From positions 1 through 59,644 of the forward strand of contig NZ_NFIQ01000016.1 of the NCBI RefSeq assembly GCF_002159455.1: a stretch of DNA of 59,644 nucleotides. Direction: 5' to 3'. The translations under genes were made by a program, and so were the position numbers. The stretch's first letter is position 1. Every line of letters begins with the position of its first letter. The notes under the pieces are model-generated. The model saw nothing but the letters and a program-made list of their open reading frames with translations, was not told where the DNA came from and did not search any database. Shown one piece after another: positions 1 through 8,807 of this stretch. The stretch is from Flavonifractor sp. An306 (GTDB taxonomy: Bacteria; Bacillota; Clostridia; Oscillospirales; Oscillospiraceae).

Positions 1-2
1 GG

Positions 3-812
3 GGCGCCTCCCCCGCCCCCGCCCACACCGAGGAGACCTGTCCCGCCTGCGGAGGCACCGTCAAACGCCGGGACCTGGTGGCCGGGCGGTATGTGTGCCC
101 CCTGTGCGGCCACCACTACCCCGTCGGGGCCTACTACCGGCTGAGCCTGGTGCTGGACAGAGGCACCTTCCGGGAGCTGGACGGCTCCCTTACCTCCAAC
201 GATCCCCTGTCCTTCCCCGGCTACGCCGCCAAGCTGGACACCGCCCGGCGGCGCACCGGTATGAGCGAGGCGGTGGTCACCGCCACCGGCCGCATGGGCG
301 GTCAGAAGGTGGCGGTGGGCGCGCTGGACAGCCGGTTTTTCATGGGCAGCATGAGCGCCGCTCTGGGGGAGAAGGTCACCCGGCTGGTGGAGTACGCCGA
401 AAAGAACAAGCTGCCCCTGATCCTCTTTTCCGCCAGCGGCGGGGCCCGGATGCAGGAGGGCATTTTATCCCTGATGCAGATGGCCAAAACCTCCGCCGCT
501 CTGGAGCGGTTCTCTCAGAAGGGCGGGATGTACATCTCGGTGCTCACCCACCCCACCACCGGTGGGGTCACCGCCAGCTTTGCCAGCCTGGGAGACATCA
601 TGCTGGCCGAACCGGGGGCGCTGATCGGCTTTGCCGGTCCCCGGGTCATTGAGCAGACCATTGGAGAAAAGCTGCCGGAGGGCTTCCAGAGCGCCGAGTA
701 CCTGCTGGAGCACGGCTTTCTGGACGCCATCGTGCCCCGGGCCCAGCTGCGGGACACTCTGCTCCAGCTGCTGAAGCTCCACGGAAAAGGAGGCGGCGAG
801 CGTGCCAAATGA
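3..812 (+). CDS. accD: Acetyl-CoA carboxylase carboxyltransferase subunit beta (5' end outside window)
   Basis: This is the beta half of the carboxyltransferase that moves CO2 from carboxybiotin to acetyl-CoA to make malonyl-CoA. The frame is open to the left edge, so the gene starts outside the window. A GTG at 78 is not the start, because the codons before it encode the first half of the zinc ribbon: CPAC at 42-53 pairs with CPLC at 96-107, the four-cysteine site typical of bacterial AccD. The crotonase-fold core follows (SGGARMQEG, TTGGVTASFA, GPRVIEQT). It overlaps accA by 11 bases, which suggests coupled translation of the two subunits. The biotin carrier accB and carboxylase accC are not in the window and may lie to the left. 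Confidence 0.95.
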   Translation, partial: GASPAPAHTEETCPACGGTVKRRDLVAGRYVCPLCGHHYPVGAYYRLSLVLDRGTFRELDGSLTSNDPLSFPGYAAKLDTARRRTGMSEAVVTATGRMGGQKVAVGALDSRFFMGSMSAALGEKVTRLVEYAEKNKLPLILFSASGGARMQEGILSLMQMAKTSAALERFSQKGGMYISVLTHPTTGGVTASFASLGDIMLAEPGALIGFAGPRVIEQTIGEKLPEGFQSAEYLLEHGFLDAIVPRAQLRDTLLQLLKLHGKGGGERAK

Positions 813-1623
813 TCTCACACCCGCTCAGCGGGTTGCCCTGGCCCGGCACGCCCAGCGTCCGGGTACGGCGGATTTCATTTCCGCCCTGTTTACCGACTTT
901 TTTGAGCAGCGGGGCGACCGCCACTGCGCCGACGACGGCAGTATTTTAGGCGGCATCGCCCTGTTCCACGGCCACCCGGTCACCGTCATCGGCCACCGGA
1001 AGGGCCGCACCCTGGAGGAGCACATGGCCTACCACTTCGGCATGCCCTCTCCCGAGGGCTACCGGAAGGCCCAGCGCCTTATGCTCCAGGCTGAGAAATT
1101 CGGCCGGCCCATTATCACCTTTATCGACACTCCCGGCGCCTACCCCGGCCTGGAGGCCGAGGCCCACGGCCAGGGAGAGGCCATTGCCCGCACCCTGGCC
1201 CTGCTGTCCGGTCTTACCGTCCCCGTGGTGGCGGTGGTCACCGGCGAAGGGGGCAGCGGCGGAGCTCTGGCCCTGGGCGTGGGCAACCGTGTGCTCATGC
1301 TGGAAAACGCCGTCTATTCCGTCCTCTCCCCCGAGGGCTTTGCCGCCATTCTGTGGAAGGACGCCTCCCGCAGCGCGGAGGCCTGCGACGTGATGAAGCT
1401 CACCGCCGCGGATCTGCTGGAGCTGGGCGTCATTGACGGCATCATCCCCGAGCCCGCCGCCGGAGCCCACGCCGCTCCCCAGCCGGTCTACCGGGCCCTG
1501 GACGCCGCCCTGGCGCGGGAGCTGGCCGCCCTGAGCAAGCTCAGCTCCTCCGCCCTGGCGGCAAACCGCTATAAAAAATTCCGCTTGATGGGCAGCAAAG
1601 CCCTTGGAAAGGAGCGCCTATGA
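802..1623 (+). CDS. accA: Acetyl-CoA carboxylase carboxyltransferase subunit alpha
   Basis: AccA pairs with AccD in the heterotetrameric carboxyltransferase that commits acetyl-CoA to fatty-acid synthesis. The 273-residue product has the family signatures FIDTPGAYPGLEAE and GEGGSGGALALG, the oxyanion-hole region that holds carboxybiotin. It is shorter than the roughly 320-residue proteobacterial AccA, mostly at the N terminus, as is common in Firmicutes. Translation starts at a GTG inside the end of accD. The stop overlaps the fabH start in an ATGA junction, so accD, accA and fabH are one translationally coupled block. Confidence 0.95.
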   Translation: MPNDLTPAQRVALARHAQRPGTADFISALFTDFFEQRGDRHCADDGSILGGIALFHGHPVTVIGHRKGRTLEEHMAYHFGMPSPEGYRKAQRLMLQAEKFGRPIITFIDTPGAYPGLEAEAHGQGEAIARTLALLSGLTVPVVAVVTGEGGSGGALALGVGNRVLMLENAVYSVLSPEGFAAILWKDASRSAEACDVMKLTAADLLELGVIDGIIPEPAAGAHAAPQPVYRALDAALARELAALSKLSSSALAANRYKKFRLMGSKALGKERL

Positions 1624-2570
1624 ACGGAATCAAATTGCTGGCCACCGGCTCCGCCCTGCCGGAGCGGGTGGTCACCAACGAGGATATGACCAAAATTGTG
1701 GATACCAGCGACGAGTGGATCCACTCCCGCACCGGCATCTCCAGCCGCCGCCACTGCTCCGGGAACGAGAGCCACACCTCCCTGTGCCTGGCCGCCGCCA
1801 GACAGGCCCTGGACCGGGCGGGCATCTCTCCCCAGCAGGTGGGGGTGTGCCTGGTGGCCACCCTGACCCAGGATTTCCTCACACCCGCAGCGGCCTGCAT
1901 CCTCCAGCAGGAGCTGGGCTTTCTGGAGGACACGGTGTGCTTCGACCTGAACGCCGCCTGCTCCGGCTTTGTCTACGGCCTGCACACGGCGGAGTGCCTG
2001 CTGGCCGCCGCCCCCCGGAAATACGCTCTGGTGGTGGGCTGTGAGGTGCTCAGCCGGGTCACCGACTTCACCGACCGCTCCACCTGCGTCCTCTTTGGGG
2101 ACGGGGCGGGGGCCGCTCTGGTGGAGTGGCGGGCGGATTACCCCTCCCTCCACGCGGTGCTGGGCTGCCGGGGCAATCGGGAGGCCCTGATCATCCCAGG
2201 CGTCAACACCGGTTCCCCCTCTTACATCCACATGGACGGCCAGACCGTTTTTCGCTTCGCGGTGGAGGCCCTCCCCCGCTGCGCCACGCAGGTGCTGGAA
2301 AAGGCCGGGCTGGCCATGGCCGACGTGGACCGGTTTGTGTTCCACCAGGCCAACCAGCGGATCATCGACTTCGCCATCAAAAAACTGAAGGTTGACCCCG
2401 CCAAGTGTACCGGCAACATCTCCCGCACCGGCAACACCTCCGCCGCCAGCGTCCCCATCCTGCTGGACGAGCTGGTGACCTCCGGCGCCCTCGCCTCCGG
2501 CCAGAAGGCCCTGTGCGTGGGCTTCGGCGGAGGACTCACCTGGGCGGGCGGCCTGCTGGAGCTGGCCTGA
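1620..2570 (+). CDS. fabH: Beta-ketoacyl-ACP synthase III
   Basis: FabH condenses acetyl-CoA (or a branched acyl-CoA primer) with malonyl-ACP to start each fatty-acid chain. The 316-residue product shows the Cys-His-Asn triad in context: Cys in NAACSGF, His in FHQANQRI and Asn in GNTSAAS. The C-terminal GFGGGLTWAG loop is also typical. The ATG overlaps the accA stop (ATGA). It is followed 19 bases later by fabK. No acyl carrier protein gene is found between them or elsewhere in this operon, so acpP must lie elsewhere. Confidence 0.96.
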   Translation: MNGIKLLATGSALPERVVTNEDMTKIVDTSDEWIHSRTGISSRRHCSGNESHTSLCLAAARQALDRAGISPQQVGVCLVATLTQDFLTPAAACILQQELGFLEDTVCFDLNAACSGFVYGLHTAECLLAAAPRKYALVVGCEVLSRVTDFTDRSTCVLFGDGAGAALVEWRADYPSLHAVLGCRGNREALIIPGVNTGSPSYIHMDGQTVFRFAVEALPRCATQVLEKAGLAMADVDRFVFHQANQRIIDFAIKKLKVDPAKCTGNISRTGNTSAASVPILLDELVTSGALASGQKALCVGFGGGLTWAGGLLELA

Positions 2571-2589
2571 GACAGAGAAGGAGTTTTCT

Positions 2590-3516
2590 ATGAAATTGAA
2601 CGAACTGCTGGGGACCGAGTTCCCCATCATCCAGGGCGGCATGGCCAACATCGCCACCGGCGCCTTTGCCGCCGCCGTGTCCAACGCCGGGGCTCTGGGC
2701 CTGGTGGGCTCCGGCGGCATGGACGCCGAGGCCCTCCGCGCCGAGATCCGTGCCGCCAAGGCGGGCACCGACAAGCCCTTTGGCGTCAACCTGATGCTGA
2801 TGAACCCCCACATTGACGAGCTGGCCAAGGTGGTGGTGGAAGAGGGCGTGCAGGTGGTGACTACCGGCGCGGGCAACCCGGGCAAATACATCCCCGCCTG
2901 GAAAGAGGCGGGCATCAAGGTGTTCCCTGTGGTGGCCGCTCCCATCCTGGCCCACCGGCTGGAGCGCTACGGCATCGACGGCGTGATCGCCGAGGGCACC
3001 GAAAGCGGCGGCCATGTGGGCGAAATGACCACCATGGCCCTGGTGCCCCAGGTGGTGGACGCGGTGAGCGTCCCCGTCATCGCCGCCGGCGGCATTGCCG
3101 ACGGCCGCCAGCTGGCCGCCGCCTTTGCCCTGGGGGCCTGCGGCGTACAGCTGGGCACCTGCCTGCTGGCCAGTACCGAGTGCCCCATCCATGACAACTA
3201 CAAGCAGGCCGTCATCAAGGCCGGGGCCAACGACACCACCGTCACCGGCCGCACCGGCGGGGCCCCCGTCCGGGTGCTGAAAAACAAGATGGCTCGGGAG
3301 TATCTGCGGATGGAGAAGCAGAACCTGCCTCTGGAGGAGATGGAAAAGCTGACCCTGGGTTCTCTCCGCCGGGCGGTGTTCGACGGCGATCTGGACACCG
3401 GCAGCTTCATGGCCGGTCAGGTTGCGGGCATGATCAAGGAGATCAAGCCCCTGCGCCAGATTTTTGAGGAACTGATGGCCGGATATGAGGCCGTGGTGAA
3501 AGGACTGAACGTATGA
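2590..3516 (+). CDS. fabK: Enoyl-ACP reductase II (FMN-dependent)
   Basis: FabK reduces trans-2-enoyl-ACP, the last step of each elongation cycle, using FMN and NAD(P)H. The 308-residue TIM-barrel protein belongs to the nitronate-monooxygenase/FabK family: PIIQGGMANIATG at the N terminus, GAGNPGKYIP, the ESGGHVG loop, PVIAAGGIADGR and GACGVQLGT for phosphate and FMN binding. AGAAGGAG precedes the ATG at good spacing. It sits inside the fab operon and no FabI or FabL gene is present in the window, so this is probably the operon's enoyl reductase. FabK enzymes are known to be insensitive to triclosan. Confidence 0.94.
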   Translation: MKLNELLGTEFPIIQGGMANIATGAFAAAVSNAGALGLVGSGGMDAEALRAEIRAAKAGTDKPFGVNLMLMNPHIDELAKVVVEEGVQVVTTGAGNPGKYIPAWKEAGIKVFPVVAAPILAHRLERYGIDGVIAEGTESGGHVGEMTTMALVPQVVDAVSVPVIAAGGIADGRQLAAAFALGACGVQLGTCLLASTECPIHDNYKQAVIKAGANDTTVTGRTGGAPVRVLKNKMAREYLRMEKQNLPLEEMEKLTLGSLRRAVFDGDLDTGSFMAGQVAGMIKEIKPLRQIFEELMAGYEAVVKGLNV

Positions 3517-4439
3517 GCCTTGCCTTTTTGTACGCCGGACAGGGCAGCCAGCACCCCAGCATGGGGGCCGACCTGTATGAGGCCTACCCAGAATTCAAAG
3601 CCGTGCTGGACGGCGCGGACGTGGATTTTGACCTGAAAACTGTCTCCTTTACCGACCCCGACGGGGTATTGAACCAGACCGAGTACACCCAGCCCTGCAT
3701 GGTGGCCTTTGCCGCCGGCATGACCGCCATCCTGTACGGGATGGGGATTCAGCCCGACTACGCCGCCGGGCTCAGCCTGGGCGAGTACTCCGCTCTCCAG
3801 GCCGCCGGGGTGTTCACCCCTCAGCAGGCCGTCTCCCTGGCCGCCTTCCGGGGCAAGGCCATGGCAAGCGCCTGTGCCGGTATGGCCTGCGGCATGACCG
3901 CTGTGCTGGGGCTGGACCGGGAGAAGCTGCAGCAGGCCTGCGACCAGGCCGCCGACGTGGGCGTGGTGGAGATCGCCAACTACAACTGCCCCGGCCAGCT
4001 GGTCATCGGGGGCCAAAAGGAGGCGGTGGACAAAGCCGCCGCCCTCGCCAAGGAGCTGGGCGCCAAGCGGTGCATGCCTCTGAAGGTCAGCGGTCCCTTC
4101 CACACCTCCCTGCTGCGCCCCGCCGGAGACGCCCTGCGGGAGAAATTCCGGGAGATCACCTTCGGCCCCATGGCCTTCCCGGTGCTCTTCAACTGCCTGG
4201 GCCGGGAGATGGGCCCGGAGGACACCATCCCCGCCCTGCTGGAACAGCAGGTCCAGTCCTCTGTGTACATGGAGGACACCATCCGCCGGCTGGAGGCGCT
4301 GGGGGTGGACACCATCGTGGAGATCGGGCCGGGCAAGGCCCTCAGCGGCTTTGTGAAAAAGACCGCCCCTTCCATCAAGACCTACGCCGTGGAGACCTGC
4401 GCCGACATCGACGCGCTGGCCGCGGCCCTGAAAGGATAA
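3513..4439 (+). CDS. fabD: Malonyl-CoA:ACP transacylase
   Basis: FabD loads malonyl groups from CoA onto acyl carrier protein. The 308-residue product has YAGQGSQ at the N terminus, the nucleophile elbow GLSLGEYSAL with the catalytic serine, and the general-base histidine in SGPFHTSLL. These are the Ser-His pair of the acyltransferase family. The start overlaps the fabK stop (ATGA), so it is translationally coupled. FabG begins four bases after its stop. Confidence 0.95.
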   Translation: MSLAFLYAGQGSQHPSMGADLYEAYPEFKAVLDGADVDFDLKTVSFTDPDGVLNQTEYTQPCMVAFAAGMTAILYGMGIQPDYAAGLSLGEYSALQAAGVFTPQQAVSLAAFRGKAMASACAGMACGMTAVLGLDREKLQQACDQAADVGVVEIANYNCPGQLVIGGQKEAVDKAAALAKELGAKRCMPLKVSGPFHTSLLRPAGDALREKFREITFGPMAFPVLFNCLGREMGPEDTIPALLEQQVQSSVYMEDTIRRLEALGVDTIVEIGPGKALSGFVKKTAPSIKTYAVETCADIDALAAALKG

Positions 4440-4443
4440 AAAT

Positions 4444-5187
4444 ATGAGTATGACTGGAAAGACCGCCGTGGTCACCGGCGGCAGCCGGGGCATTGGCAAA
4501 GCCATCTGCCTGGAGCTGGCCCGCCGGGGGGCCAACGTGGTATTCTCCTATGCCGGCAACACCGCCGCCGCCGAGGAAACCCTGGCCGCTCTGAAGGAGC
4601 TGGGCGTGGAGGCCCGGGCCGTCCAGGGCAGCGTGGCCGATCCCGTTGCCGTAAAGGCCCTGATGGACACCGCCGTAAAAGAACTGGGCGGGCTCCACAT
4701 CCTGGTAAACAACGCCGGTATTACCCGGGACAACTTGGCTATGATGCTGAAGGAGGAGGACTTCGACGCGGTCATCGAGACCAATCTAAAGGGAGCCTTC
4801 CTGTGCATGAAGGCCGCCGCCCGACCCATGATGAAGGCCAAATTCGGCCGGATCATCAACCTCTCCTCGGTGGTGGCCCTGCGGGGTAATCCGGGCCAGA
4901 TCAACTACTGCGCCAGCAAGGCGGGCGTCATCGGCATGACCAAGTCCCTGGCCAAGGAGCTGGGGGGCCGGGGCATCACCGTCAACGCGGTGGCCCCCGG
5001 CTACATTGAGACCGACATGACCGCCGCCCTGCCCGAGGCCGCCCGGGAGGCCATGCTGGGCTCCATCCCCGCCGGCCGGCCCGGCAAGCCGGAGGACGTG
5101 GCCGCCGCAGTGGCCTTCCTGGCCTCCGACGAAGCTGCTTACATCACCGGACAGGTCCTCTCCGTCGATGGCGGAATGGGCATGTAA
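4444..5187 (+). CDS. fabG: 3-oxoacyl-ACP reductase
   Basis: FabG reduces beta-ketoacyl-ACP to the hydroxy form with NADPH. The 247-residue short-chain dehydrogenase has the nucleotide-binding TGGSRGIGKA loop, NNAGITRDN, the catalytic Ser in INLSSVVA and the YCASK (YxxxK) motif, and ends in the usual GQVLSVDGGM. AAGGA precedes the ATG at 4444 by seven bases, so that start is preferred over the internal ATG two codons later. It lies between fabD and fabF in the canonical order. Confidence 0.96.
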   Translation: MSMTGKTAVVTGGSRGIGKAICLELARRGANVVFSYAGNTAAAEETLAALKELGVEARAVQGSVADPVAVKALMDTAVKELGGLHILVNNAGITRDNLAMMLKEEDFDAVIETNLKGAFLCMKAAARPMMKAKFGRIINLSSVVALRGNPGQINYCASKAGVIGMTKSLAKELGGRGITVNAVAPGYIETDMTAALPEAAREAMLGSIPAGRPGKPEDVAAAVAFLASDEAAYITGQVLSVDGGMGM

Positions 5188-5199
5188 GGAGGAACGAAC

Positions 5200-6441
5200 A
5201 TGGAAAAACGCAGAGTAGTCATCACCGGTATGGGGAGCGTCAATCCCCTGGGCCACAATATCTCCCAAACCTGGCAGGCCGTAAAGGACGGGGTGTGCGG
5301 CATCGCCCCCATCACCCAGTATGACGCTTCCAAGCAGAAGGTCCATCTAGCCGCCGAGGTAAAGGACTGGGACCCCACCTCCGTGCTGGATAAAAAGGAA
5401 GTGCGCCACATGGCTCGCTACTCCCAGCTGGCTATGGCCTCCGCCAAGGAAGCAGTTGCGGACAGCAGCTTGGATCTGGAGGCGCTGGACCGCACCCGCT
5501 GCGGCGTGATCGTCTCCAGCGGCGTGGGCGGCATCGCCATCACCGAAATTGAGCAGATGCGCTGCTCCGAAAAGGGCTTTGACCGGGCCTCCCCCTTCTA
5601 CATTCCCTCCACCATCGCCAACATGGGGGCCGGCCTCATCGCCATCGCCTTCGGCTTCCAGGGTATGTGTACCTGCCCGGTGACCGCCTGTGCCGGCGGC
5701 ACCAACGCGGTGGGCGACGCCTTCCGGCATATCCGGGACGGCTATGCCGAGGTGATGCTGTGCGGCGGCGCCGAGTCCGCCGTCACTCCCCTGTCCATCG
5801 GCGGTTTCACCTCCATGCGGGCCCTCCACGTGGGCGACGACCCCAAGCGGGCCTCCATTCCCTTTGACGCCGAGCGCTCCGGCTTCGTCATGGGCGAGGG
5901 AGCCGGCATCCTGATGCTGGAGGAGTATGAGCACGCCAAGGCCCGGGGCGCCAGGATCTACGCCGAGGTGGTGGGCTACGGCGCCACCTGCGACGCCTAC
6001 CACATGACCGCTCCCGCCCCCAACGGAGAGGGCGGCGCCCGGGCCATGGCCCAGGCGCTGGCCGACGGCGGCGTGGCCCCGGAGCAGGTGGGCTACATCA
6101 ACGCCCACGGCACCTCCACCCCCCTGAACGACTCCGGCGAGACCGCCGCCATCAAGACCGTATTCGGCGAGCACGCCTACCAGATGGCGGTCAGCTCCAC
6201 CAAGTCCATGACCGGCCACATGCTGGGGGCCGCCGGTGCGGTGGAGGCCATCTTCACCGCCCTCACCCTGAAGGAGGGCTACCTGCCCGCCACCATCCAC
6301 TACCAGGTGCCCGACCCGGCCTGCGATCTGGACTACGTGCCCAATGAGGGCCGTGAGGCTCAGGTGGAATACGCTCTGTCCAACTCCCTGGGCTTCGGCG
6401 GCCACAACGCCTGCCTGCTGTTCAAAAGATGGGAGGGCTGA
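5200..6441 (+). CDS. fabF: Beta-ketoacyl-ACP synthase II
   Basis: FabF is the condensing enzyme for chain elongation and adds malonyl-ACP units to acyl-ACP. The 413-residue product has the active-site Cys in TACAGGTNA, the two catalytic histidines in NAHGTSTPLND and MTGHMLGAAGAVEA, and the gating SNSLGFGGHNA loop near the C terminus. A perfect AGGAGG lies seven bases before the ATG. FabZ follows after three bases. Confidence 0.96.
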   Translation: MEKRRVVITGMGSVNPLGHNISQTWQAVKDGVCGIAPITQYDASKQKVHLAAEVKDWDPTSVLDKKEVRHMARYSQLAMASAKEAVADSSLDLEALDRTRCGVIVSSGVGGIAITEIEQMRCSEKGFDRASPFYIPSTIANMGAGLIAIAFGFQGMCTCPVTACAGGTNAVGDAFRHIRDGYAEVMLCGGAESAVTPLSIGGFTSMRALHVGDDPKRASIPFDAERSGFVMGEGAGILMLEEYEHAKARGARIYAEVVGYGATCDAYHMTAPAPNGEGGARAMAQALADGGVAPEQVGYINAHGTSTPLNDSGETAAIKTVFGEHAYQMAVSSTKSMTGHMLGAAGAVEAIFTALTLKEGYLPATIHYQVPDPACDLDYVPNEGREAQVEYALSNSLGFGGHNACLLFKRWEG

Positions 6442-6444
6442 GGG

Positions 6445-6882
6445 ATGATGCAGTATAATTCCAATGAGATCGCCCAGATCATCCCCCACCGCTACCCCTT
6501 CGCCCTGGTGGACCGGATTGTGGACGGCGAGGAGGGCAAGTGGGCCAAGGGCATCAAGTGCGTCACCGTCAACGAGCCCTTCTTCCAGGGGCACTTTCCC
6601 CAGTACCACGTGATGCCCGGCGTGCTGATCCTGGAGGCACTGGCCCAGGTAGGGGCGGTGGCCCTGCTGTCCATGCCGGAGAACCGAGGAAAGATCGCCT
6701 TCTTCGGCGGCATCAAAAACGCCCGGTTCCGCCGCCAGGTCACCCCCGGCGACGTGCTGGAACTGGAATGTACCCTCATCAAACAGAAAGGGCCGGTGGG
6801 GATCGGAGAGGCCAAAGCCACGGTCAACGGCCAGGTGGCGGCCACGGCGGAGCTCACCTTTGCCCTGGGCAAAGATTCCTGA
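6445..6882 (+). CDS. fabZ: 3-hydroxyacyl-ACP dehydratase
   Basis: FabZ dehydrates 3-hydroxyacyl-ACP to the enoyl form. The 145-residue hot-dog fold protein opens with [14 protein letters not shown] and has the catalytic His in [13 protein letters not shown] and Glu in LILEALAQ. The usual proline before VMPGVL is histidine here, a minor variation. The start is the first of two ATGs, seven bases after GGAGGG. It is the last biosynthetic gene of the operon, and the MarR-type gene behind it has its own promoter. Confidence 0.95.
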   Translation: MMQYNSNEIAQIIPHRYPFALVDRIVDGEEGKWAKGIKCVTVNEPFFQGHFPQYHVMPGVLILEALAQVGAVALLSMPENRGKIAFFGGIKNARFRRQVTPGDVLELECTLIKQKGPVGIGEAKATVNGQVAATAELTFALGKDS

Positions 6883-6911
6883 TTGCCCTTTCCTCCGCCG
6901 TTTGATATAAT
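6883..6911 (+). promoter_or_regulatory. Sigma-A-type promoter of the MarR/FabT-like gene
   Basis: TTGCCC at 6883-6888 and a perfect TATAAT at 6906-6911 are separated by 17 bases, starting directly after the fabZ stop. The -10 lies inside TTTGATATAATG, an AT-rich stretch that resembles half of the TTTGA-type palindromes bound by FabT regulators in streptococci. Autoregulation is therefore possible but is only an inference. Confidence 0.7.
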
Positions 6912-6943
6912 GACTAAAATGATCGAAATGCGGAGGCTGCGGC

Positions 6944-7399
6944 ATGCTGGAACAGAGATTTGAAGCTGTGTATACAAAATTCAAGCTGCATTTTTATCAG
7001 GAAATTTTTGAGCGCTTCCAGAATCGGGAGGCCAGCCTGACCACGGTGGAGACCTTCGCCATGGAGACTATCCAGGCCCTGGGCTCTCCCACGGTAAACG
7101 AGTTCGCCTCCTTCATGCGTATCTCCCCGCCCAACGCGGCGTACAAGATCAACAGCCTCATCCGCAAGGGGTACGTGCAAAAAATCCAGTCCGCTCAGGA
7201 CAAGCGGGAATACCATCTGCAGGTAACCCAGAAATACCGGGACTACTACAACATCAGCAACGACTATGTCCACGTGGTCACCGAGCGGATGCGGCAGCGG
7301 TTCACCCCGGAGGAGTGCGCCAAGCTGGAGGAGATGCTGGCCATCATCAGCAAGGAGCTGATGCCGGAAATCAATCTGGGCGCAGCGGAAACACCATAA
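6944..7399 (+). CDS. MarR-family regulator, FabT-like
   Basis: A 151-residue winged-helix protein of MarR size. Residues 40-100 form the DNA-binding domain: helix-turn-helix around SPTVNEFASFMRISPPNAAYKI, then LIRKGYVQKIQSAQDKREYHL with the wing. Amphipathic helices at both ends would form the dimer. In streptococci the MarR protein FabT represses fab genes using acyl-ACP as corepressor. Here the gene follows fabZ rather than leading the operon, but the position makes control of membrane lipid synthesis the best guess. CGGAGG precedes the ATG by seven bases. A strong terminator follows. Confidence 0.8.
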   Translation: MLEQRFEAVYTKFKLHFYQEIFERFQNREASLTTVETFAMETIQALGSPTVNEFASFMRISPPNAAYKINSLIRKGYVQKIQSAQDKREYHLQVTQKYRDYYNISNDYVHVVTERMRQRFTPEECAKLEEMLAIISKELMPEINLGAAETP

Positions 7400-7408
7400 A
7401 GCAGAGAA

Positions 7409-7447
7409 AAACGGCCCGACCGGTTCAATAAACCGGTCGGGCCGTTT
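7409..7447. terminator. Bidirectional intrinsic terminator between convergent genes
   Basis: A perfect 17-bp stem (7409-7425 with 7431-7447) encloses the loop CAATA. A-rich and T-rich ends flank it on both sides, so it can end transcripts of the MarR gene (plus) and the ribbon-helix-helix gene (minus). Confidence 0.92.
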
Positions 7448-7452
7448 CCCGT

Positions 7453-7656
7453 TTATTTGATGTCCAGCTCCGGGGGTACGTCGATTTCATCGGAGACATA
7501 CTTCCCGTTTTTCTTTCGCTGGCGGACACACTCGGTAAGCAGATACTCGATCTGCCCGTTCACCGAGCGGAAATCGTCCTCTGCCCAGGCGGCAATGGCG
7601 GCGTACAGCTTGGGGGACAGGCGCAAAGGTACCTGCTTCTTGCCGTCGGACGGCAT
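7453..7656 (-). CDS. Small ribbon-helix-helix (Arc-type) DNA-binding protein
   Basis: A 67-residue protein with the ribbon-helix-helix pattern: a basic [20 protein letters not shown] beta-strand and first helix, then [20 protein letters not shown] as second helix, with an acidic tail. This resembles Arc/MetJ-fold proteins that bind DNA as dimers. It starts one base after the stop of the SPFH gene and is probably co-transcribed with it. A palindrome in the promoter region of that operon (8696-8709) is a candidate autoregulatory site. No toxin-type partner is visible. Confidence 0.75.
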   Translation of the reverse strand: MPSDGKKQVPLRLSPKLYAAIAAWAEDDFRSVNGQIEYLLTECVRQRKKNGKYVSDEIDVPPELDIK

Positions 7657-7657
7657 A

Positions 7658-8677
7658 TCAGTACAGGCTGCCGGAATTGACCACCGGCTGGGCGTCCCGG
7701 TTGCCGCAGAGCACCACCAGCAGATTGGACACCATGGCGGCCTTCCGCTCCTCGTCCAGCTCCACCACCTGTTTCTCGCTCAGGCGCTCCAGAGCCATCT
7801 CCACCATACCCACAGCCCCATCCACGATCATCTTCCGGGCGTCGATAATGGCAGAGGCCTGCTGCCGCTGGAGCATCACCGCCGCAATCTCAGGGGCGTA
7901 GGCCAGATAGGTGATGCGGGCCTCGATGATCTCCAGCCCCGCCTGGGCCACCTTGCTCTGGATCTCGTCCTTGATGCGCCCGGCCACCACCTCGCTGGAG
8001 CCCCGCAGGCTGCCCTCGTCGGCGATGCCGTCCCCGGTGGTATCCACGTTGGGAGCCACGTCATAGGGGTAAATCCGCACAATGTTACGCAGGGCGCTGT
8101 CACACTGGAGAGACAGATACTCTTTGTAGTTGTCCACGTCGAACACCGCCTTGGCGGTGTCCACCACCCGCCACATGACGGCAATGCCGATCTCCACCGG
8201 GTTGCCCAGGCAGTCGTTGATTTTTTGGCGGTTGTTGTTCAGAGTCATGATTTTCAGGGAGATCCGCTTGCCTGCGGTCTCCGCGTCCACTTTCACGGAA
8301 ACGCCCTTGCCGCCGCCGTCCACGTCCCCGCTCTGGTTAAGTCTGGTCTTGGCGGCGGGGTTCACGCCGGAGCAGAAGGGATTGACATAGTAAAAGCCCT
8401 CCCCTTTCAGGGTGCCCACATACTTGCCGAACAGGGTGAGCACCAGAGCCTCCTGGGGCTTGAGCACCTTCAGGCCGCACAGGAAAATCCATCCCAGAAC
8501 CAGCCAGGCGATGCACACCACCAGCAGAGCCACACCTCCGAACACCACCAGCACGCGTCCAGCCTCCGTCATGGCAACGCCCAGTATAGTGCCCACCACC
8601 GCAATTATGTACAGAGCCAGGATCAACAGCAGCATAGCCATTCCGTTTTTATGACCTTTTATGATCTTCTCTTCCAT
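7658..8677 (-). CDS. SPFH/Band 7 domain membrane protein
   Basis: A 339-residue member of the SPFH (stomatin/prohibitin/flotillin) family. It has two N-terminal hydrophobic segments (about residues 12-36 and 42-66), then the band-7 core beginning [30 protein letters not shown], and a C-terminal helical region ([22 protein letters not shown]). Such proteins organise membrane microdomains or scaffold proteases. No specific role can be given here. The start is the ATG at 8677 behind GGAGGTG, not the upstream ATG at 8713. It is the first gene of a two-gene operon with the ribbon-helix-helix protein. Confidence 0.85.
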   Translation of the reverse strand: MEEKIIKGHKNGMAMLLLILALYIIAVVGTILGVAMTEAGRVLVVFGGVALLVVCIAWLVLGWIFLCGLKVLKPQEALVLTLFGKYVGTLKGEGFYYVNPFCSGVNPAAKTRLNQSGDVDGGGKGVSVKVDAETAGKRISLKIMTLNNNRQKINDCLGNPVEIGIAVMWRVVDTAKAVFDVDNYKEYLSLQCDSALRNIVRIYPYDVAPNVDTTGDGIADEGSLRGSSEVVAGRIKDEIQSKVAQAGLEIIEARITYLAYAPEIAAVMLQRQQASAIIDARKMIVDGAVGMVEMALERLSEKQVVELDEERKAAMVSNLLVVLCGNRDAQPVVNSGSLY

Positions 8678-8695
8678 GAGAGCACCTCCGCTCTT

Positions 8696-8709
8696 TTTTG
8701 ATATCAAAA
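8696..8709. promoter_or_regulatory. Palindrome TTTTGATATCAAAA downstream of the SPFH -10 box
   Basis: A perfect 14-base palindrome lies between the -10 element and the ribosome-binding site of the SPFH-RHH operon, an ideal repressor position. It could bind the ribbon-helix-helix protein of the same operon. It also resembles FabT-type TTTGA-N-TCAAA sites, so the MarR protein next door is an alternative. Confidence 0.45.
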
Positions 8710-8737
8710 TCATATCACTTTAATATTCCTCTGTCAA
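8709..8737 (-). promoter_or_regulatory. Promoter of the SPFH-RHH operon
   Basis: On the minus strand a consensus TTGACA (8732-8737) and TATGAT (8709-8714) are separated by 17 bases. The transcript would begin about 25 bases ahead of the SPFH start at 8677. Confidence 0.78.
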
Positions 8738-8760
8738 GGCCTTCCCGGCCGCAGACGGAA

Positions 8761-8792
8761 AAAACCACCGGTCCGTCGGGACCGGTGGTTTT
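8761..8792 (-). terminator. Intrinsic terminator downstream of lgt
   Basis: A perfect 14-bp stem (8761-8774 with 8779-8792) with a four-base loop is followed on the minus strand by a run of T. It lies about 16 bases past the lgt stop and ends the rodA-yfmF-yfmH-lgt operon. Confidence 0.88.
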
Positions 8793-8807
8793 ACCATAGG
8801 TTCAGGG

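Noticed and set aside
78-80. GTG as the start of accD
   Set aside because: Codons upstream are in frame, free of stops and encode half of the conserved four-cysteine zinc ribbon, so the gene starts left of the window.
5347-6984. Minus-strand open frame opposite fabF and fabZ
   Set aside because: Glycine/histidine-rich antisense shadow that also crosses the MarR promoter.
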